7,659 bases of DNA from Alphaproteobacteria bacterium. GTDB lineage: Bacteria > Pseudomonadota > Alphaproteobacteria > Rhizobiales > Aestuariivirgaceae. This document shows, piece by piece, positions 1-6,224 of this stretch (the first letter of the stretch is position 1; each line of letters starts with the position of its first letter). Under the pieces are notes generated by a model. The model saw only the letters and a program-made list of their open reading frames with translations. It ran no database searches and was not told the origin of the DNA. The stretch is taken from contig JAPLOT010000321.1 in NCBI GenBank assembly GCA_026400595.1, positions 1 to 7,659 on the forward strand. Direction: 5' to 3'. Both the position numbers and the translations under genes were made by a program.

Positions 1-1128
1 AGCGCAAAGCCAAAGGGCGGCGTGAGGAAGCTGGTCTGGAGGTTCACGCCCAGCAGCACGCCGAACCAGACGAGATCGATGCCGAGCTTTGCCGCAACAG
101 GGGCCAGCAGCGGCACGACGATGAAGGCGATCTCGAAGAAGTCGATGAAGCAGCCGAGGATGAAGACCAGGATGTTGACGGCGATCAGGAAACCCATGAC
201 GCCGCCGGGTACGCTGAGGAAGAGCTCCTCGACCCAGACATGGCCGTTGATGCCATAGAAGGTGAGCGAGAAGATGCGACTGCCAATCAGGATGAAGAGC
301 ACGAAGCAGGACAGCCGGGTGGTGGAATCGAGCGCATCGCTGAGCAGCCTGAAGTTGAGGCGCCGCTTGGCAATGGCCATGAGGAGCGCGCCGGCCGCCC
401 CCATGGCGCCACCTTCGGTGGGCGTTGCGATGCCCAGGAAGATCGTTCCCAGCACGAGGAAGATCAGGCCCAGCGGCGGCACCAGCACGATGACGACCTG
501 CTGGACGAGATGGGACAGCCTGCCGAGCTTCAGATGCTTGTCGGCCAGCGCGAAGAGATAGGTCGCAATGGTGGCAATGGTCGCTGCCCAGATGCCGGCG
601 CCGGTTTCCATCTGTCGGGCGAGCAGCCAATAGGCGCCAAGACCAATCACCAGGGTACCAGCCAGAATGGCCAGCAAAGGGGCCGGACTTCCCCTCAGGG
701 TGCGGGCCGCCAGCGGCAGCGCCGGAACCTTCTGCGGCGAGACGACCGAGACGAAGAAGACATAGGCGCAATAGAGGCCTGCGAGCATCAGGCCGGGGAT
801 CATGGCGCCGGCATACATGTCGCCCACCGAGCGTCCGAGCTGGTCGGCCAGCACGATCAGCACCAGCGAGGGCGGGATGATCTGGGCCAGCGTGCCCGAG
901 GCGGCGATCACGCCGGTGGCCAGCGGCCGGTCATAGCCGTAGCGCAGCATGATGGGCAGCGAGATCAGGCCCATGGCGATGACCGAGGCCGCTATGACAC
1001 CGGTGGTGGCCGCCAGCAGGGCGCCGACAAGGATCACCGCATAGGCTAAGCCGCCGCGGATCGGTCCGAAGAGCTGGCCGATGGTGTCGCATGATCGGCG
1101 CCAGATTATGGGCAATGAGCTCGATCAT
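1..1128 (-). pseudogene. dctM: TRAP transporter large permease DctM, broken by an internal deletion plus frameshift; 3' end beyond window
   Basis: Large membrane subunit of a tripartite ATP-independent periplasmic (TRAP) transporter, which imports an organic acid using an ion gradient. The ATG at 1128 overlaps the dctQ stop as ATGA, and the first residues, MIELIAHNLAPIM, are a normal DctM start. Right after codon 13, near 1088-1092, the sequence jumps to what is normally an internal segment, DTIGQLFGPIRGG, in another frame. From 1088 down to 1 that frame is open for about 362 codons with typical DctM content: LAATTGV, SGTLAQIIPPSLVLIVLADQ, PTEGGAMGA and TPPFGFA. From memory of the family, roughly 70-90 residues are missing at the joint. 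Read from its own ATG, the gene gives only 65 residues and stops at 931. The resemblance is to the mannitol/chloroaromatic-type (FcbT3-like) branch, but the substrate is unknown. Either the gene is dead or the assembly collapsed here. Confidence 0.85.
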
Positions 1129-1703
1129 TCGTTGTGCCCTCCGCCCACGGCGGTGTCGCCGGGCGCATGGCCATGAACGGCCTGGGGCTCGGGATCGGCG
1201 ATCACACCCATCAGCACGGCGATCCGCTTGATCAGTTCGGAGGCCATCTGAAGCAGCAGCAGGACGAAGCCTGCAAGCACCAGGAACTTGGCCGGCCAGA
1301 CCAAGAGTCCTCCGGCATTGGTGGACATCTCGCCACCCGTGTAGCTGTCCCAGAAGAAGGGAATCGAAAGCCAGATCATGATGGCCGCGAGGGGTGCCAG
1401 CATGAGGATGTGGCAGACCGCGTCGATGATGTCGCGGGTACGCTTGGACAGCCGGCTCGACACGACATCGATGCGCACATGGGCGTTCACCTGCAACGTA
1501 TAGGCGGCGGCGAGCATGAAGACCGCCCCGAAGAGCAGCCATTGCAATTCGAGCCAGGCATTTGAACTTGAATCGAAGGCCTTGCGGATGATTGCATTGC
1601 CAGCACTTACTAGCACTGCAGCCAGGATCAGCCATCGCACATTGTAGCCGATGAAGCGCGTCACGGCGTCGATCATCCGGCTGATGGACAGCAGGATTCC
1701 CAT
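1125..1703 (-). CDS. dctQ: TRAP transporter small permease DctQ
   Basis: Small integral-membrane subunit of a TRAP transporter, working with DctM and a periplasmic solute-binding protein not present in this window. The 192-residue product is of usual family length. Four hydrophobic segments are visible at about residues 22-40, 51-70, 93-115 and 136-157. Family signatures are NAWLELQW (48-55) between the first two and HVRIDVVSSRLS (75-86) after the second; GEMSTNAGG (124-132) precedes the last. The tail after residue 170 is hydrophilic and has several His and Gly residues. The ATG at 1703 has a strong Shine-Dalgarno at 1711-1718. The stop overlaps the dctM start, implying translational coupling. 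Because dctM is disrupted, this intact subunit may have no partner unless another large permease exists elsewhere. The resemblance is to the FcbT2/mannitol-chloroaromatic subclass; the substrate cannot be told. Confidence 0.9.
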   Translation of the reverse strand: MGILLSISRMIDAVTRFIGYNVRWLILAAVLVSAGNAIIRKAFDSSSNAWLELQWLLFGAVFMLAAAYTLQVNAHVRIDVVSSRLSKRTRDIIDAVCHILMLAPLAAIMIWLSIPFFWDSYTGGEMSTNAGGLLVWPAKFLVLAGFVLLLLQMASELIKRIAVLMGVIADPEPQAVHGHAPGDTAVGGGHNE

Positions 1704-1799
1704 GCGTATTCTCCCCTTCGCAGCCGTTGCCCGGCGCCTGTATTATGGCGTCCACACTTACGAGAATCGCCTGTCGTCAACAAGAGGACTTTCGTCGCC
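1704..1799. promoter_or_regulatory. Divergent intergenic region between dctQ and mmcB
   Basis: These 96 bp separate two divergent genes and must hold both promoters. TATTAT occurs at 1741-1746 on the plus strand, and the same site reads CATAAT on the minus strand, so it could act as a -10 box in either direction. I find no well-spaced -35 partner for either. No GTTC-N7-GTTC (alphaproteobacterial LexA box) is present. A purine-rich AGAGGA at 1783-1788, 11 nt before the mmcB GTG, is the likely mmcB ribosome binding site. The promoter assignment is weak. Confidence 0.35.
1711..1718 (-). promoter_or_regulatory. Ribosome binding site of dctQ
   Basis: AAGGGGAG on the minus strand, 7 nt before the ATG at 1703. 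It is a close anti-Shine-Dalgarno match and fixes the dctQ start. Confidence 0.7.
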
Positions 1800-2258
1800 G
1801 TGCAGCTTCGCCCCGACGGACGCCAATCGGAAACCGCCCTCGCCATCCAGCGCGGCGTCTGCCGCCTGCTGCGCCAGGCCGGATTTGCCGTCTTGCCGGA
1901 GTTTACCCTTGGCTCTGGCCGGCGGGCCGATGTCATTGCCCTCAATCCGGCGGGACTGATCTGGATCGTCGAGATCAAGTCATCGCTGGCCGATTTTCGC
2001 TGCGACATGAAATGGCCCGAGTACCGGGACTACTGCGATCGCCTCTTCTTCGCCATTCCCGGCGATCTCGATCCTGAGATCATGCCCGCCGATACCGGAC
2101 TGATCATTGCCGACATGTTCGGCGCCGAGGTCATCCGCGAGGCGCCGGAAACGCCGCTCCATGCATCGCGACGGAGGGCAGTAACGCTGGCCTTCGGTCG
2201 CATCGCGGCCCAGCGGCTCCACGCGCTCCATGACCCGATGGCGGATCGGCCGTTCTAG
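1800..2258 (+). CDS. mmcB: MmcB family DNA repair protein (PD-(D/E)XK nuclease-like)
   Basis: Small cytoplasmic protein of the MmcB family, which is largely alphaproteobacterial. In Caulobacter, mmcB has been linked to mitomycin C damage tolerance and the SOS response; the biochemical role is not well defined. The 152-residue length fits the family. A PD-(D/E)XK-like core is visible: E34 in the first strand, RRAD with D44, then VEIKSS with E58 and K60, which is the spacing expected for a metal-dependent nuclease fold. The following FRCDMKWPEYRDYCD block (66-80) is typical of the family. Translation starts at GTG 1800; no ATG lies nearby in frame, and an AGAGGA sits upstream. The gene is divergent from dctQ and converges on actR with 7 bp between stops. 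Nuclease activity is inferred from the motif, not established. Confidence 0.88.
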   Translation: MQLRPDGRQSETALAIQRGVCRLLRQAGFAVLPEFTLGSGRRADVIALNPAGLIWIVEIKSSLADFRCDMKWPEYRDYCDRLFFAIPGDLDPEIMPADTGLIIADMFGAEVIREAPETPLHASRRRAVTLAFGRIAAQRLHALHDPMADRPF

Positions 2259-2265
2259 CGCAGCG

Positions 2266-2811
2266 CTACTTGGGCGCCCGTTTGGCGAGGATGCGCTGCA
2301 GGGTCCGGCGGTGCATGTTGAGGCGCCGCGCGGTTTCCGAGACATTGCGGTTGCAGAGTTCGTAAACCCGCTGGATGTGTTCCCAGCGCACCCGGTCGGC
2401 CGACATGGGATTGTCCGGCAACACGGTGCGGCTGTCGGAGTCACCCACCAGCGCGCCATAGACGGCATCGGCATCCGCCGGCTTGGCCAGGTAGTCGATG
2501 GCGCCCAGCTTCACGGCCGTGACCGCGGTCGCGATATTGCCATAGCCGGTCAGCACCACCACGCGCGCTTCGGGCCGCGTCGCATGCAGGGCTTCGATCA
2601 CATCGAGGCCGTTGCCGTCGCCGAGTCGCAGATCCACCATCGCAAAGGCAGGCGCGGCCTGCCGGACCATCGCCACACCTTCGGCCACCGACTCGGCCAT
2701 GCGCACATCGAAGCCACGCGTCTCCATGGCCCGGGCGAGCCGCGTCACGAAGGGCTTGTCATCATCGACAAGCAGAAGGCTCTTGTCGTCGGGCAGGCTG
2801 ACGCCGTTCAT
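2266..2811 (-). CDS. actR: Redox response regulator transcription factor ActR/RegA/PrrA
   Basis: Cytoplasmic DNA-binding response regulator, partner of the ActS sensor encoded upstream. In alphaproteobacteria this family controls respiration, carbon and nitrogen fixation, hydrogen oxidation and acid tolerance in response to redox state. The 181 residues are standard length. The receiver domain spans about 10-120: acidic pocket D16-D18, phospho-acceptor D60 in MVDLRLGDGNG, T88 in LTGYGN, and K110 in LAKPAD. The C-terminal Fis-type helix-turn-helix, about 150-181 (NRNVSETARRLNMHRRTLQR), is the near-invariant RegA signature. The linker reads VLPDNPMSADRVRWEHI and has fewer prolines than the Pro-rich hinge I recall from RegA/ActR. 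The ATG at 2811 lies 86 bp after the actS stop, so the two are probably co-transcribed, possibly with an extra internal promoter. The Shine-Dalgarno is weak. Confidence 0.95.
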   Translation of the reverse strand: MNGVSLPDDKSLLLVDDDKPFVTRLARAMETRGFDVRMAESVAEGVAMVRQAAPAFAMVDLRLGDGNGLDVIEALHATRPEARVVVLTGYGNIATAVTAVKLGAIDYLAKPADADAVYGALVGDSDSRTVLPDNPMSADRVRWEHIQRVYELCNRNVSETARRLNMHRRTLQRILAKRAPK

Positions 2812-2897
2812 TGCCGTTCCATCCGTTCAACCGTCGTTGTCTGTCAACCCTCTGTACCGCCAGCGGTGCCAGGGTTCAACTCTTGTACGGACAAGTC
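2812..2897 (-). promoter_or_regulatory. actS-actR intergenic leader with inverted repeats and a TTGACA box
   Basis: The 86-bp gap is unusually structured for the inside of a two-gene operon. Two nucleotides after the actS stop is an inverted repeat, CTTGT-N4-ACAAG (2882-2895), followed by ACCGC-N2-GCGGT (2856-2867). A perfect -35-like TTGACA reads on the minus strand at 2847-2842, about 30 nt before the actR ATG, but no AT-rich -10 follows at 16-18 nt. GTTGA occurs three times on the minus strand (starting near 2880, 2848 and 2831). It could hold an internal actR promoter, an autoregulatory site or an mRNA-processing hairpin. The repeats are seen directly; the function is inferred. Confidence 0.3.
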
Positions 2898-4247
2898 TCA
2901 GGCCCGGCCCACATCGACGGCCACGCGCGGCCAGACCACATGAACGACCGCCCCATGGGCCGGTGCCGGCCGATTTGCCAGCGACACGGCAGCGCCCGAC
3001 CGCTCGAGCAGCGTCTTGGCGATGAAGAACCCAAGCCCCATGCCGTCATGTTGGCCCTTTCCGCCACTCTCCTCGCCATAGCCGGGCCGCGTGGTCACGA
3101 AGGGATCACCCAGCCGGTCGAAGACGTCCTGCCGGAATCCCGGGCCATCGTCGCGCACCGTGATGGAGACCGACGACAGCGTCCATCTTGCATCGACCTC
3201 CACCTTGTGTCCGGCGAAGTCGACGGCATTCTCCAGCAAGTTGCCGAGCCCGTAGGCGATGGCCGGGTTGCGCCGGAAGACGGGCTCCTCCGACTTGACC
3301 TTCCCGGCATCGTCGGCCGAACTCGTGACTGCGATCTCGACTTCGGAACCGCGCAGCGGCTCGATCAGATCCTCGATCATCACCAGCAGCTTGGTGCGCT
3401 GGTAGATCTCGTCGGCCTCGGCATCGTGATTGGCAAGGCGCGCAAGAATTTCGCGGCAACGGGCGGCCTGGCCGATGAGAAGATCGAGATCCTCCGCATG
3501 CGGACCTTCGGCGGGAAGTTCGCGCTTCAGTTCCTTCGCCACCAGCGCAATGGTGGCCAGTGGCGTTCCCAGTTCATGCGCGGCCGCGGCAGCCAGGCCG
3601 TCGAGCGCCGACAGGCGCTGCTCGCGGGCCAGCACAAGCTCGGTGGCCGTCAGTGCGGCCTGCATCTGGCGCGCCTCCTCGGCAATGCGCCGCGCATAGA
3701 TGGCCGCGAAAACCACGCCGCAGACGATGGCCGCCCACATGCCGGCGATATAGATGCTGGGCAGCACCAGCTCCTCCCCCGGCTTCCACGGCAGCGGCAG
3801 GTGCTCGAAGGCAAGCACGCTGGCGCAGCAGAAGGCGGTGGCGCCCAGCCACAGGGTCCAGTTCAGCGAGAGGGACGTGGCCGAAATGGTGACGGGCACC
3901 AGGAACAGGAAGGAAAAGGGATTCTGCAGCCCACCCGTCAGGTAGAGCAGCACGGCCAGCTGGCAGATGTCGTAGGCGAGCAGGAACCCGGCATGTGACG
4001 GCTGCAGGCGCACGCTCTTGCGCCAGCGGATAGCGAGAAAGATGTTGAGCCAGGCACTGAGCGCGATGGCCGCGAGACAAAGGCCCAGCGGCAGCGGATA
4101 GCCGAGATAGAAATGCACGCCGAGCACGGCCGTCGTCTGGCCGATGATGGCAAGCCAGCGCAGCCGCACCAGGGTGCGCAGCCGCAGCACGCCCAGTTCT
4201 TCGTCGGTCGCCGTCTTCAGGGCCTCGGGAATGGTATCGAAGAGCAT
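2898..4247 (-). CDS. actS: Redox sensor histidine kinase ActS/RegB/PrrB
   Basis: Inner-membrane sensor kinase that phosphorylates ActR. RegB-type sensors respond to the ubiquinone pool and to a redox-active cysteine. The 449-residue protein has a hydrophobic sensor region of about six segments (roughly 28-185). This includes the ubiquinone motif GGLQNPF (105-111), which matches the RegB GGxxNPF heptad. The H-box AAAAHELGTPLATI carries phospho-acceptor H224. C264 in QAARCREIL sits where RegB has its redox Cys265. The ATPase domain shows an N-box NLLENAVDFA (337-346), DDGPGF (366-371) and GMGLGFFIAK (402-411), so all catalytic boxes are intact. I chose the ATG at 4247; a TTG at 4316 would add 23 residues but enters the divergent SCO gene, and the protein family begins near here. 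The Shine-Dalgarno is poor, so the exact start is not certain. The gene lies upstream of actR on the same strand. Confidence 0.93.
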   Translation of the reverse strand: MLFDTIPEALKTATDEELGVLRLRTLVRLRWLAIIGQTTAVLGVHFYLGYPLPLGLCLAAIALSAWLNIFLAIRWRKSVRLQPSHAGFLLAYDICQLAVLLYLTGGLQNPFSFLFLVPVTISATSLSLNWTLWLGATAFCCASVLAFEHLPLPWKPGEELVLPSIYIAGMWAAIVCGVVFAAIYARRIAEEARQMQAALTATELVLAREQRLSALDGLAAAAAHELGTPLATIALVAKELKRELPAEGPHAEDLDLLIGQAARCREILARLANHDAEADEIYQRTKLLVMIEDLIEPLRGSEVEIAVTSSADDAGKVKSEEPVFRRNPAIAYGLGNLLENAVDFAGHKVEVDARWTLSSVSITVRDDGPGFRQDVFDRLGDPFVTTRPGYGEESGGKGQHDGMGLGFFIAKTLLERSGAAVSLANRPAPAHGAVVHVVWPRVAVDVGRA

Positions 4248-4315
4248 GACATGCGCCAGGTTCGGACTGTTGTACCTTGGACAGAATAGGACTATCCCGA
4301 GCCAATCGGAAGCCA
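4248..4315. promoter_or_regulatory. Divergent actS/SCO intergenic region with near-palindrome
   Basis: These 68 bp between the two divergent starts should carry both promoters. Centre-right is GGACAG-N7-CTATCC (4279-4297), a near-perfect inverted repeat with one mismatch. Nested in it is ATAG-GA-CTAT (4286-4295). TTGTAC at 4270-4275 is followed, 17 nt later, by TATCCC (4293-4298), a possible weak promoter toward the SCO gene that would overlap the palindrome. Such placement fits an operator, but no regulator can be named. Confidence 0.3.
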
Positions 4316-4915
4316 ATGACCATGCCGACCCGGACCAGACTGATCTTCGCCGCCGCGATCCTGCTGCTTGCCGCAGTCATCGGCGGCGTGGCCTTGACGC
4401 AGCGCGGGACCGGCAGCGGCAGCGGCGAAGCGCTGGTGGGCGGCCCCTTCCGGTTGACCAATCATCTGGGACAGACCGTGACCGAGGCCGATTTCCGCGG
4501 CAAGTACATGCTGGTCTTCTTCGGTTTCACCTTCTGCCCCGACATCTGCCCGACCGAACTGCAGGTCATGACCCATGCACTGGAGACAATGGGCGTATCC
4601 GGCGCGCGCATCACGCCGGTCTTCGTCACCATCGATCCCGAACGCGATACCCCGGAAGTTATGAAGGCCTATGTCGAGAACTTCGGTCCGAACCTCGTGG
4701 GCCTCACCGGAACGCCGGAGGAGATCGCCGCCGTGGCCAAGGCCTATCGCGTCTATTACAAGAAAACAGGCGATTCCGCCGACTATCTCATGGACCATTC
4801 CAGCATCATCTATCTGATGGGCCCGGACGGGCGCTTCGTGAAGCACTTCACCTACACCACCGACGCCAGAGCACTGGCGGAAGGATTGAACCAGGCGATG
4901 GCGGATACCCCCTAA
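4316..4915 (+). CDS. senC: SCO1/SenC/PrrC family copper chaperone for cytochrome oxidase assembly
   Basis: Membrane-anchored periplasmic thioredoxin-fold protein of the SCO family, which delivers copper to or reduces the CuA/CuB sites of cytochrome c oxidase. The 199-residue product has one N-terminal hydrophobic anchor (about 8-27, LIFAAAILLLAAVIGGVAL). A short Gly/Ser linker follows, then the SCO domain: GGPFRLTNHLGQ (42-53), copper-binding CPDIC in GFTFCPDICPTEL (C74, C78), IDPERDTP (106-113), and the third ligand H161 in MDHSSIIYL. All copper ligands are present. The ATG at 4316 is followed by another at 4322; a GGA core at 4308-4310 fits the first better. A TTG further upstream is unlikely. 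The gene is divergent from actS, recalling the Rhodobacter layout in which senC/prrC lies beside regB. It could equally be an ordinary SCO protein without the regulatory role proposed for PrrC. Confidence 0.92.
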   Translation: MTMPTRTRLIFAAAILLLAAVIGGVALTQRGTGSGSGEALVGGPFRLTNHLGQTVTEADFRGKYMLVFFGFTFCPDICPTELQVMTHALETMGVSGARITPVFVTIDPERDTPEVMKAYVENFGPNLVGLTGTPEEIAAVAKAYRVYYKKTGDSADYLMDHSSIIYLMGPDGRFVKHFTYTTDARALAEGLNQAMADTP

Positions 4916-4933
4916 AGACCTAGAAATGCCAGG

Positions 4934-4962
4934 TTGCCGCTCATTTACAGACTTGATACCCT
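4934..4962 (+). promoter_or_regulatory. Possible phaZ promoter
   Basis: TTGCCG (4934-4939) and TACCCT (4957-4962) are separated by 17 nt and lie ahead of phaZ in the 79-bp gap after the SCO gene. The -35 is fair and the -10 poor, so this is only a candidate. I see no convincing terminator after the SCO gene, so read-through is possible. Confidence 0.25.
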
Positions 4963-4983
4963 TTCGGGCGGAAGATCGGGGCT

Positions 4984-4989
4984 GAGGGA
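4984..4989 (+). promoter_or_regulatory. Ribosome binding site of phaZ
   Basis: GAGGGA, 5 nt before the ATG at 4995. It supports that start over later in-frame ATGs such as codon 8. Confidence 0.6.
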
Positions 4990-4994
4990 CATAA

Positions 4995-6224
4995 ATGCTT
5001 TATTATTTCTATGAGATGAATCATGCCGCGCTGGCGCCCTGGCGCGCGGCAGCGGATGCAGGCCTGTCCTTCTGGAAAAGCCCGTCCAATCCGCTGGCCT
5101 CCACCCAGATGGGCCGTTCCATGGCGGCCTCGCTTGAGATGTTCGAGCGCGGCACGCGGCGCTACGGCAAGCCGACCTTCGACGTCACCGATACCATCGT
5201 CGGCGATGACCTGGTTGCGGTCGAGGAGGTCGAGGCCCTGCACAAGGACTTCTGCAGCGTGATCAACTTCCGGAAGCAGTGGACGACAGCTCCGGCCAGG
5301 CCTGAACACAAGCTGCTGATCGTGGCGCCCATGTCCGGCCACTACGCCACGCTGCTGCGCGGCACGGTGGAAGCCATGCTGCCGCATTATGACGTCTACA
5401 TCACCGACTGGATCGATGCCCGGACCGTGCCGCTGAGCCGCGGCAGCTTCGATCTCGATGACTACATCGACTATGTGACCGAGATGCTCCACGCGCTGGG
5501 GCCAGGCACCAGCGTGATGGCCGTCTGCCAGCCTTCGGTTCCGGTGCTCGCTGCCGTGTCGCTCATGAATGCCGCGAAGGACCCCTGCGCGCCGCGCAGC
5601 ATGATCCTGATGGGCGGCCCGATCGACACGCGGCGCAATCCCACCGCCGTCAACAAGCTGGCGGAAAAGCGCGGCATCGACTGGTTCCGCCAGAATGTCG
5701 TGATGAAGGTCCCGCCGCCGCATGCCGGCATGATGCGCGACGTCTATCCCGGTTTCCTCCAGCTGGGCGGCTTCATGACCATGAATCTCGACCGCCACAT
5801 CGACGCGCATCGCGAGCTGTTCTGGCATCTGGTCGAGGGTGACGGGGATTCGGCCGAGAAGCATCGCGACTTCTACGACGAATACATGTCGGTGATGGAT
5901 CTCACCGCCGACTTCTATCTGCAGACCGTCGAGAAGGTCTTCATCAACCATGATCTGCCGCGCGGGACCTTCACCCACCGTAACCAGAAGATCGATCCGG
6001 GCAAGATCACCCAGACCGCGCTGATGACCATCGAGGGCGAGCGCGACGACATCTCCGGCGTGGGCCAGACCGAAGCCGCGCAGGATCTGTGCAGCGCCCT
6101 GGCGCCGGAAAAGAAGCTGCACCACCTTCAGGAAGGCGTCGGCCACTACGGCGTCTTCAATGGCTCGCGCTTCCGCCGCGAGATTGTTCCGCGTATTGTC
6201 GAGTTCGTGAACGCCAACGCCTGA
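4995..6224 (+). CDS. phaZ: Intracellular polyhydroxybutyrate (PHA) depolymerase PhaZ
   Basis: Hydrolyses or thiolyses stored polyhydroxybutyrate in cytoplasmic granules, releasing carbon and reducing equivalents. The 409 residues match the PhaZa1-type intracellular depolymerase (about 400-420 residues). The N-terminus, MLYYFYEMNHAALAPWRAAAD, is typical, as is GRSMAASLEMFERGTRRYGKP at 40-60. The family uses a cysteine nucleophile in place of the lipase serine: C178 in MAVCQPSVPVLAA is in that position. D351 (or D352) in EGERDDISG and H384 in GVGHYGVFNG complete the alpha/beta-hydrolase triad. YITDWIDAR (135-143) and the C-terminal GSRFRREIVPRIVEF are also characteristic. No signal peptide is seen, which fits an intracellular enzyme. 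The gene has its own Shine-Dalgarno, and its TGA overlaps the start of the metallopeptidase gene by one base. No other pha genes lie in the window. Confidence 0.95.
   Translation: MLYYFYEMNHAALAPWRAAADAGLSFWKSPSNPLASTQMGRSMAASLEMFERGTRRYGKPTFDVTDTIVGDDLVAVEEVEALHKDFCSVINFRKQWTTAPARPEHKLLIVAPMSGHYATLLRGTVEAMLPHYDVYITDWIDARTVPLSRGSFDLDDYIDYVTEMLHALGPGTSVMAVCQPSVPVLAAVSLMNAAKDPCAPRSMILMGGPIDTRRNPTAVNKLAEKRGIDWFRQNVVMKVPPPHAGMMRDVYPGFLQLGGFMTMNLDRHIDAHRELFWHLVEGDGDSAEKHRDFYDEYMSVMDLTADFYLQTVEKVFINHDLPRGTFTHRNQKIDPGKITQTALMTIEGERDDISGVGQTEAAQDLCSALAPEKKLHHLQEGVGHYGVFNGSRFRREIVPRIVEFVNANA

Noticed and set aside
240..1049. A 269-codon plus-strand open frame rich in His, Gln, Gly and Asp
   Set aside because: It is antisense to the dctM coding frame and has the low-complexity composition expected of a shadow in GC-rich DNA; no family resemblance.
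931..1755. A 274-codon minus-strand open frame as a separate gene
   Set aside because: Its first part is dctQ read in the wrong frame and its last 65 codons are the true dctM start run into the frameshift; no protein of that length is real.
2817..2835. GTTC-N5-GTTC as a possible LexA site
   Set aside because: The spacer is 5 rather than 7 nt and it lies in front of actR, which is not a DNA-damage gene.
4248..4316. TTG-initiated extensions of actS (from 4316) and of the SCO gene (from 4277)
   Set aside because: The two extensions would overlap each other across the whole divergent promoter region; the ATG starts match family N-termini better.
6089..6223. Longer N-terminus for the metallopeptidase
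   Set aside because: It lies inside phaZ, is Arg/Pro-rich shadow sequence, and the TGATG-coupled ATG at 6224 is a natural start.
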